Shown here: positions 14,950-19,505 of the stretch, one piece after another | Layout: every line of letters starts with the position of its first letter | Position numbering within the stretch: the stretch's first letter is position 1 | NCBI GenBank assembly: GCA_025450155.1 | Contig: JANWIB010000048.1 | Coordinates: forward strand, 1-19,505 | Direction of reading: 5' to 3' | Origin: Sphingobacteriaceae bacterium | Lineage (GTDB): Bacteria > Bacteroidota > Bacteroidia > Sphingobacteriales > Sphingobacteriaceae | DNA length: 19,505 bases | Position numbers and translations under genes: made by a program | Notes under the pieces: generated by a model | Told to the model about the DNA's origin: nothing | Seen by the model: only the letters and a program-made list of their open reading frames with translations | The model's database searches: none

Positions 14950-15435
14950 ATGGAAAACTTCCTACCCGTTGTAATTGGTTTAATTTTATTGGGATTTAAA
15001 ATATATAGCAATTTTCGTAAAGAACAAGAAAAGGCTCGTAATCGAAATCCATCTCCTACGGAAGTGAGTTTGCCCGAAATGCCTGCCCCACCTGTTGAAA
15101 AGCTCCCGACAAAACCACAGACCATATTGGTAGAAGAAGTCTTTGATCCGGCCCACCCTTATGAACCACACTATAAACCAGTGTATAAAGAACCAACCGT
15201 TGCTAAACCTGTTGCAGAGCCTAAATACGAAAGGGCAAAGCCGGAAACAATTGTAAAAGAAAGAATTAATCCGGAAATTCCAGTAGAAGAGGTGTTAAAG
15301 GGCCAGGCCATCCATCAGCCGCATAAACATCAGTATCCCCTGTCGCATGAGGAGGAAGAGGGTCATCTTTATTCTGATTTTGATATTAGGGATGCCGTTA
15401 TTAAAGAAGCGATATTGAACCGGCCTCAATATTAG
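14950..15435 (+). CDS. Membrane-anchored proline-rich protein of unknown function
   Basis: This 161-aa protein has a single N-terminal hydrophobic segment (about residues 5-20, NFLPVVIGLILLGFKIYS). A basic stretch (NFRKEQEKARNR) follows, so by the positive-inside rule the rest lies in the cytoplasm. Residues about 32-125 are low-complexity, rich in Pro, Glu, Lys and Val (for example KPVYKEPTVAKPVAEPKY), and probably extended. The C-terminus (144-161, FDIRDAVIKEAILNRPQY) is compact and looks like a short conserved helix, as if the protein holds a docking peptide on a flexible stalk from the inner membrane. I do not recognise a named family; I believe similar proteins ending in this motif occur in other Bacteroidota, from memory. 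It is divergent from smc and ends at a strong terminator. Confidence 0.78.
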   Translation: MENFLPVVIGLILLGFKIYSNFRKEQEKARNRNPSPTEVSLPEMPAPPVEKLPTKPQTILVEEVFDPAHPYEPHYKPVYKEPTVAKPVAEPKYERAKPETIVKERINPEIPVEEVLKGQAIHQPHKHQYPLSHEEEEGHLYSDFDIRDAVIKEAILNRPQY

Positions 15436-15460
15436 TTAGTAATAACCGCTGATAGAAAAT

Positions 15461-15494
15461 AAAAAAGAGATTGAAGTATATCAATCTCTTTTTT
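15461..15494. terminator. Bidirectional rho-independent terminator
   Basis: A perfect 14-bp inverted repeat (15461-15474 and 15481-15494) has a 6-nt loop, with A-runs and T-runs forming the outer parts of the arms. It sits between the stop of the 161-aa gene (15435) and the stop of rpoD (15512), and can serve both strands. Confidence 0.92.
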
Positions 15495-15511
15495 TAAGTT
15501 GTTTAAAACGG

Positions 15512-16372
15512 TTACCCCAGATACGACTTAAGAATTTTGCTTCTGGATGTATGGCGTAAGCGTTGTAGGGCTTTATCTTTAATCTGGCGAACACGTTCGC
15601 GGGTAAGATTAAATGTTTCTCCAATTTCTTCCAAAGAAAGTGGGTGATTCGTACTTAATCCAAAGAACAGAATAATAATCTCACGCTCCCGCTCAGTCAG
15701 GGTTTGTAATGAGCGTTTAATCTCTTCGGATAACGACTCATTAATCAAATTACTGTCAGTGTTTGGATCATCATTTTCCAATACATCAAGCAGTGTATTT
15801 TCTTCCCCCTGAACAAATGGCGCATCCATCGATACATGACGCCCTGAATTACTCAAGGTATCAGATATTTTATCTACCGTTGTTTCTAAAATATCTGCCA
15901 ATTCTTCTGGTGATGGTTCACGTTCATATTCCTGCTCCAGCTTAGAAAAAGCCTTGCTGATTTTACTTAATGAACCTACCTGGTTTAGCGGTAATCGTAC
16001 AATACGCGATTGTTCGGCAATGGCTTGTAAAATAGATTGGCGAATCCACCATACGGCATACGAAATAAATTTGAAGCCTTTGGTTTCATCGAAACGTTTG
16101 GCAGCTTTAATTAAGCCTAAGTTTCCCTCGTTAATTAGGTCTCCGAGGGTGAGACCCTGATTTTGATATTGTTTCGCTACGGATACGACGAAACGTAAAT
16201 TCGTTTTTGTTAAACGTTCTAATGCGGCTTGATCGCCTTCTCTGATTTTTTGAGCAAGAATTACTTCTTCCTCCGCGGTAATTAAATCTACTTTACCAAT
16301 CTCGTGTAAATACTTGTCTAAAGACTGGGATTCACGATTGGTAATGGATTGGGTTATTTTGAGTTGTCTCAT
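15512..16372 (-). CDS. rpoD: Primary RNA polymerase sigma factor (sigma-70 family, RpoD/SigA)
   Basis: This 286-aa sigma factor starts MRQLKITQSITNRESQSLDKYL and lacks region 1.1, as is usual for the Bacteroidota primary sigma. Region 1.2 is about 16-50. Region 2 (about 54-123) has TNLRFVVSVAKQYQNQG, LGDLINEGNLGLIKAAKRFD and the region 2.3-2.4 stretch FKFISYAVWWIRQSILQAI, which melts and reads the -7 element. Region 3 is about 130-205. Region 4 (222-275) has the helix-turn-helix LSLEEIGETFNLTRERVRQI that contacts the upstream element. It directs transcription of housekeeping genes, presumably from the TAnnTTTG-type promoters seen elsewhere in this window. It is monocistronic: a TAACTTTG box lies upstream and a strong terminator downstream. 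Confidence 0.96.
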   Translation of the reverse strand: MRQLKITQSITNRESQSLDKYLHEIGKVDLITAEEEVILAQKIREGDQAALERLTKTNLRFVVSVAKQYQNQGLTLGDLINEGNLGLIKAAKRFDETKGFKFISYAVWWIRQSILQAIAEQSRIVRLPLNQVGSLSKISKAFSKLEQEYEREPSPEELADILETTVDKISDTLSNSGRHVSMDAPFVQGEENTLLDVLENDDPNTDSNLINESLSEEIKRSLQTLTEREREIIILFFGLSTNHPLSLEEIGETFNLTRERVRQIKDKALQRLRHTSRSKILKSYLG

Positions 16373-16403
16373 TTAAAGTAGGGTGCCCCTTTCTGAAAGT
16401 GTG

Positions 16404-16411
16404 CAAAGTTA
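16404..16411 (-). promoter_or_regulatory. -7 element of the rpoD promoter (TAACTTTG)
   Basis: On the minus strand TAACTTTGC is a perfect match to TAnnTTTG, 31 nt before the rpoD ATG, giving a leader of about 25 nt. No TTG lies at the ideal distance upstream; the nearest candidate, TTTAG about 20 nt away, is one base off. The -33 element is therefore weak or absent. Confidence 0.55.
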
Positions 16412-16492
16412 ATCTTTTACTAGCAATTAAGCTAAAAAATTATGTATTATTTTTTAACACCTATGCCACAAAAACTATTCCACAGGTATCAT

Positions 16493-16516
16493 AAAAGCTG
16501 TTTTTGAACAGTTTTT
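16493..16516. terminator. Rho-independent terminator after the MBL hydrolase gene
   Basis: A 10-bp stem (16493-16502 with 16507-16516, one G-T wobble) with a 4-nt loop (TTTG) has A-runs and T-runs at its outer ends. It lies 77 nt beyond the stop of the minus-strand MBL gene and upstream of the rpoD promoter, so it should keep MBL transcripts out of rpoD. Confidence 0.65.
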
Positions 16517-16592
16517 ACATTTGGATTATAGTTCTTCTTCCCCTTCGATCATTAAAATGGCATTCTGAGGCACAATAAAATTAAAATCTTTG

Positions 16593-17432
16593 CTAAAGTT
16601 CTGCGAATTTGAAGATTTCTGCGGCTCGTATACCCTTTTCGGTATATTGTAACGTGCAACATTCGTTATTGGCATCATGTTCGAACACGAAGACATATTC
16701 ATTCTGTATAGCTTCTTCAAAAAAGCTTTTTTTCTCCTTTAATGTGGTCAATGGAAACATGTCATAGGCCATGACATAAGGCATCGGTATATGATGTACG
16801 GTTGGCAGCAGATCTGCCATATAAAGTAAAGTCTTATCCTTGTAATTAATTTGTGGCAACATCATCGCATCGGTATGGCCATAAGTAAATCGTACAGAAA
16901 CATGCTCTGAAAATGCAATCCCATCTTTTTCCTCAATAAATTTCAATTGTCCACTTTCCTGTAGTGGAAGAATATTTTCTTTTAAGAACGAAGCCTTTTC
17001 ACGGTCATTGGGATATAATGCCCAATTCCAGTGCTTTTCGCTGCTCCAATACGTAGCGTTTTTAAATGCGGGAATAAGTTTTTCATTTTCTCTGACAACG
17101 GCTCCACCCACGTGATCAAAATGCAGGTGGGTTAAAAATACATCGGTAATATCATCTTTATTGAAACCCTGCTTTTTCAAGGAAGAATCTAACGTATTGG
17201 GTCCGTGTAAATAATAATGGCCAAAGAACTTGGCGTCTTGTTTGTTGCCTATACCGGTATCTACCAGAATTAATCTGTTTCCATCTTCAATCAATAAACA
17301 ACGCATAGCCAGCGTACACAAGTTGTTTTCATCAGCAGGACTGAATTTGTTCCAGATGGATTTGGGGACCACACCAAACATAGCTCCCCCATCTAGTTTA
17401 AACAGCTCAGTATCGATGGTGTATACATTCAT
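16593..17432 (-). CDS. MBL-fold metallo-hydrolase
   Basis: This 279-aa cytoplasmic protein has the metallo-beta-lactamase fold. The main metal motif is THLHFDHVGG (HxHxDH, 102-107). The other ligands fit His186 (GHTDAMM), Asp207 (YMADLLP) and His252 (FEHDAN). A first strand-loop IDTELFKLDGGAMFGVVPKSIW and the segment TVHHIPMPYVMAYDMFPLTTL (211-231) place it among the lactonase-like (AHL-lactonase/YtnP-type) members common in Bacteroidota. All metal ligands are present, so it is probably active, but the substrate cannot be told. It is a single gene, divergent from the DinB-like gene across a 133-nt spacer, with a hairpin at 16493-16516 downstream. Confidence 0.92.
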   Translation of the reverse strand: MNVYTIDTELFKLDGGAMFGVVPKSIWNKFSPADENNLCTLAMRCLLIEDGNRLILVDTGIGNKQDAKFFGHYYLHGPNTLDSSLKKQGFNKDDITDVFLTHLHFDHVGGAVVRENEKLIPAFKNATYWSSEKHWNWALYPNDREKASFLKENILPLQESGQLKFIEEKDGIAFSEHVSVRFTYGHTDAMMLPQINYKDKTLLYMADLLPTVHHIPMPYVMAYDMFPLTTLKEKKSFFEEAIQNEYVFVFEHDANNECCTLQYTEKGIRAAEIFKFAEL

Positions 17433-17528
17433 TTAATTATGGATTATCAGTAATGAGGTGAAGTACGGGCATTTTAGTAAAAAAAGCAATAGTTGCTATC
17501 AATTTTGTTGTTTGTAATTCTGATATGC

Positions 17529-17559
17529 TTGGTTAGATCATTTTTTGCTTTTACCTTTA
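17529..17559 (+). promoter_or_regulatory. Possible promoter of the DinB-like gene
   Basis: TTG at 17529-17531 and TACCTTTA at 17552-17559 are 20 nt apart and match the TTG / TAnnTTTG pattern except for the last base. The -7 box ends 6 nt before the ATG at 17566, so the mRNA would be leaderless or nearly so. Confidence 0.45.
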
Positions 17560-17565
17560 TAATCA

Positions 17566-18102
17566 ATGGAAACACTTACTGACACTCACCTGAGATATCC
17601 GATTGGCCCTTTTGTATGGCAGGAAGTTTATACTGTAGAAGAAATTAAAGCCCTGATTGACATTATTGAAGCTGCACCTGCCCAATATACCAATGCAGTG
17701 AGTGGCTTAAGCAGGGAAGTGCTGAAAAAAACCTATCGTCCGGGCGGATGGAATGTGTTGCAACTGGTTCATCATGTTGCCGATATTCAATTGCTTCATT
17801 TTTTACGAATGAAAAAAGCTCTCACGGAACCGGATTATACCGAAGTAACACTGATTGATATGGATGGTTGGGCGAAAACTGTTGATGGTTGCGAAGCGCC
17901 CCCGGAAAATTCATTAATGATGATGGAGGGAGTTACCAAAAGGCTAGTCTTGTTGATGCGTTCATTAACTGAGCAGGATTTGCAGGTATCGTATTATCAC
18001 GCGGTTAGAAAATATACCATTAACCAGGCACAGGCTATTGCTATGTGTGCCTGGCATGTACAGCATCATTTGGCACATATCCAACTAGCCTTGTCAAAAT
18101 AG
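17566..18102 (+). CDS. DinB/YfiT-like putative metal-dependent protein (BstA-type)
   Basis: This 178-aa protein has the four-helix DinB fold of the YfiT/BstA group, whose members bind a divalent metal through three histidines. It shows LRYPIGPF near the N-terminus and the family line YRPGGWNVLQLVHHVAD (57-73, with H69/H70). The C-terminal AWHVQHHLAHI (162-172) has His164 and His168 in the HxxxH pair. In most relatives the segment after HHVAD is SHMN; here it is IQLLHF, a mild variation outside the metal ligands. Bacillithiol- or glutathione-type thiol transfer is known for some DinB proteins, but the activity here is unknown. Its own promoter lies just upstream. The flavoprotein gene starts 59 nt after its stop and may be co-transcribed. 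Confidence 0.88.
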   Translation: METLTDTHLRYPIGPFVWQEVYTVEEIKALIDIIEAAPAQYTNAVSGLSREVLKKTYRPGGWNVLQLVHHVADIQLLHFLRMKKALTEPDYTEVTLIDMDGWAKTVDGCEAPPENSLMMMEGVTKRLVLLMRSLTEQDLQVSYYHAVRKYTINQAQAIAMCAWHVQHHLAHIQLALSK

Positions 18103-18161
18103 AGCTTTTATCAGCACTGGCAAGGAAGCGACATTTTGCGTTAAAAAATTAATCTTTACGC

Positions 18162-19358
18162 ATGGATTCTTTGGATGCAGTTATTATAGGTGGTGGCGCT
18201 TGTGGATTGATGTGTGCCGTTCAGGCAGGCTTTTTAGGAAAAAGAGTATGGATACTGGAACAAAGCGACAAACCGGGAGCTAAAATACTAATTTCGGGTG
18301 GTGGACGATGTAATTATACCAATCTGTATGCATCGGAAGTAAATTTCATTTCGGAGAATAAGCATTTCTGCAAGTCGGCTTTCTCCCAATGGACCGTTCA
18401 GGATACGATTTCTTTTTTTGAGACCTATGGTATTTACGGACAAGAGAAAACGCTGGGGCAACTATTCCCCACAAGCAACAAAGCCAAAGATGTGGTCAAG
18501 GTCTTTACAGATTTATGTGTCGATTTAGGCCAGAAAATCATATGTAGATCAGAAGTGAAAGCTATTGAGCGAAGCACAGATGGCGCTTTTACCGTTTATT
18601 ATGAACAATACGGAGACCTTAAAACTGTGAGTGCTCCCAACGTAGTACTGGCATCTGGAGGCTTGCCTGTACAAAAGCTGGGTGCTACAGACTTTGCCTT
18701 AAAGACGGCACGCCAGTTTGGACTTCGGGTAACAGAAACAGCTCCCGCATTGGTGCCACTCACTATTACCGGAAAGGATGCGGAGTGGTATGCCCAGTTG
18801 GCTGGAAATAGTATTTTTTGCCGGGTCTCTAATGAGCGAGTCAGTTTTGAAGAAAATATTTTATTTACCCATTGGGGCTTGAGTGGCCCCGCTATTCTAC
18901 AGATTTCTTCGTACTGGAAGCCGGGCGAATGGCTCATCCTTGATCTTCTCCCGAATGCCAATATCGTTGACCTGATTACTGAGGAACGCCAGCAAGGTGG
19001 TAAAAAGCTCTTGGAAACCTTGTTGGCAGGAATTTATACCAAAAAATTTGCCGAAGCCTTAGGGAACTATCTACCCGTTGAAAAGAACCTAGCCTCATTA
19101 ACGAAAGCTGAACTTCAATTGATCGGGGATTTTATTCATCATTTTAAAGTAAAGCCTGCCGGCGATAAGGGTTATGACAGGGCCGAAGTAATGCGTGGCG
19201 GGGTGGCAACCGAAGAGTTATCTTCCAAAACCTTAGAATCAAAAAAAGTTCCGGGTTTGTATTTTGGTGGCGAATGCGTAGATGTTACCGGTTGGTTGGG
19301 CGGCTATAATTTCCAGTGGGCCTGGGCAAGCGGGTTTGTGATTGCGCAGCAGCTATAG
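18162..19358 (+). CDS. NAD(P)/FAD-dependent oxidoreductase, BaiN/HI0933 (YhiN) family
   Basis: This 398-aa flavoprotein is full length for the HI0933/BaiN/YhiN family. The N-terminal FAD-binding Rossmann motif is VIIGGGACGLMCA (8-20), followed by the acidic residue at the end of strand 2 (ILEQSDKPGAKILISGGG), and then GGGRCNYTN (46-54), a family signature. The middle has ALVPLTI and FTHWGLSGPAIL (235-246). The C-terminus has VMRGGVATEEL and GLYFGGECVDVTGWLGGYNFQWAWASG, which closes the FAD site. It is expected to be a cytosolic FAD enzyme; reduction of unsaturated substrates (as in BaiN) or a redox role in tRNA or cofactor metabolism has been suggested for relatives, and the substrate here is unknown. 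A TTAATCTTTA stretch ends three bases before the ATG and could be a promoter box. Confidence 0.93.
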   Translation: MDSLDAVIIGGGACGLMCAVQAGFLGKRVWILEQSDKPGAKILISGGGRCNYTNLYASEVNFISENKHFCKSAFSQWTVQDTISFFETYGIYGQEKTLGQLFPTSNKAKDVVKVFTDLCVDLGQKIICRSEVKAIERSTDGAFTVYYEQYGDLKTVSAPNVVLASGGLPVQKLGATDFALKTARQFGLRVTETAPALVPLTITGKDAEWYAQLAGNSIFCRVSNERVSFEENILFTHWGLSGPAILQISSYWKPGEWLILDLLPNANIVDLITEERQQGGKKLLETLLAGIYTKKFAEALGNYLPVEKNLASLTKAELQLIGDFIHHFKVKPAGDKGYDRAEVMRGGVATEELSSKTLESKKVPGLYFGGECVDVTGWLGGYNFQWAWASGFVIAQQL

Positions 19359-19418
19359 AAATACTAGTGAACAATGTTCTTTTATTTTTTTATTTGTAAT
19401 AATAGTAAATACACGTCA

Positions 19419-19505
19419 ATGAAAATGTATGGTAAGGTAAAAACATGGAGTATAGCCTGTCTTAGTCTATTTTTACTCTCCTGCTTTCCATCAGTTGGAA
19501 ATGCA
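19419..19505 (+). CDS. Start of an exported protein, 3' end outside the window
   Basis: ATG at 19419 opens a frame that runs to the window end (29 codons): MKMYGKVKTWSIACLSLFLL then SCFPSVGNA. The basic start and the hydrophobic core are a signal peptide. LLSC could be a lipobox (Cys22), or cleavage could follow VGNA as a normal signal peptide. A TTTATTTG stretch (19389-19396), one base off TAnnTTTG, lies 22 nt upstream. The mature protein is not visible, so no function can be given. Confidence 0.6.
   Translation, partial: MKMYGKVKTWSIACLSLFLLSCFPSVGNA

Noticed and set aside
16526..16720. 64-codon minus-strand frame overlapping the end of the MBL gene, ending in VPQNAILMIEGEEEL
   Set aside because: The tail looks coding-like, but most of the frame is a shadow of the MBL gene, whose own C-terminus (GIRAAEIFKFAEL) is normal, so there is no sign of a frameshift. 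No start signal or recognised family.
17485..17497. AGCAA-TAG-TTGCT inverted repeat between the MBL and DinB-like genes
   Set aside because: Arms of only 5 bp in an AT-rich spacer are expected by chance; no second copy was seen.

Overview
The window is an AT-rich bacterial chromosome segment that most resembles the Bacteroidota, probably family Sphingobacteriaceae (Pedobacter-like). Four things point there: a short primary sigma factor of 286 aa without region 1.1; promoter boxes of the TAnnTTTG type; few purine-rich ribosome-binding sites; and family choices typical of the phylum (lipoproteins with K-rich +2 regions, an M13 peptidase, an S41/PDZ lipoprotein, CHRD and SIMPL proteins). No transposase, integrase, tRNA, rRNA or CRISPR array is visible. 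The content is mostly housekeeping. The genus is an inference.

Layout from left to right. (1) 2-529: 3' part of a histidine phosphatase, convergent with a minus-strand MpaB/DUF2236-type protein (539-1297). (2) 1439-1735: a small NIPSNAP-like protein, convergent across a strong hairpin with a secreted M13 zinc metallopeptidase (1792-3837). (3) 3983-4522: a CHRD-domain lipoprotein, convergent across a bidirectional terminator with sucC (4594-5787). (4) 5894-9163: a tightly packed plus-strand operon of a LolD-type ABC ATPase, a stand-alone pre-ATP-grasp-like protein (TTG start), a HAD-fold protein with Glu in place of the catalytic Asp, and an S41 protease lipoprotein. (5) 9231-11261: an 88-aa unknown protein, a secreted SIMPL-domain protein and a membrane/SRPBCC protein. 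The SIMPL gene is bracketed by a 39/40-identical 40-bp direct repeat whose second copy is the broken-off 3' end of the 88-aa gene. (6) 11298-14834: smc on the minus strand, divergent from a membrane-anchored proline-rich protein (14950-15435). (7) 15512-16372: rpoD, then an MBL-fold hydrolase (16593-17432), both minus. (8) 17566-19358: a DinB/YfiT-like protein and a BaiN/HI0933-like flavoprotein, plus the start of a further exported protein at 19419.

How the genes work together. The 5894-9163 group has the clearest operon structure, with gaps of 11 nt or less and one TAATG overlap. It joins an ATPase for envelope (lipoprotein or MacB-like) transport, a periplasmic protease and two intracellular proteins of unknown role. 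The other genes are mostly single units separated by divergent promoters or convergent hairpins. Several plus-strand genes (5894, 14950, 17566, perhaps 18162) have a TAnnTTTG-like box ending only 3-6 nt before the ATG, which predicts leaderless or nearly leaderless mRNAs.

The points most worth following up are the repeat-bracketed SIMPL gene with its gene remnant, the ExD HAD protein translationally coupled to a half-size ATP-grasp-like protein, and the GC-rich palindrome in the smc leader. I see no clear new multi-gene defence or mobile system.
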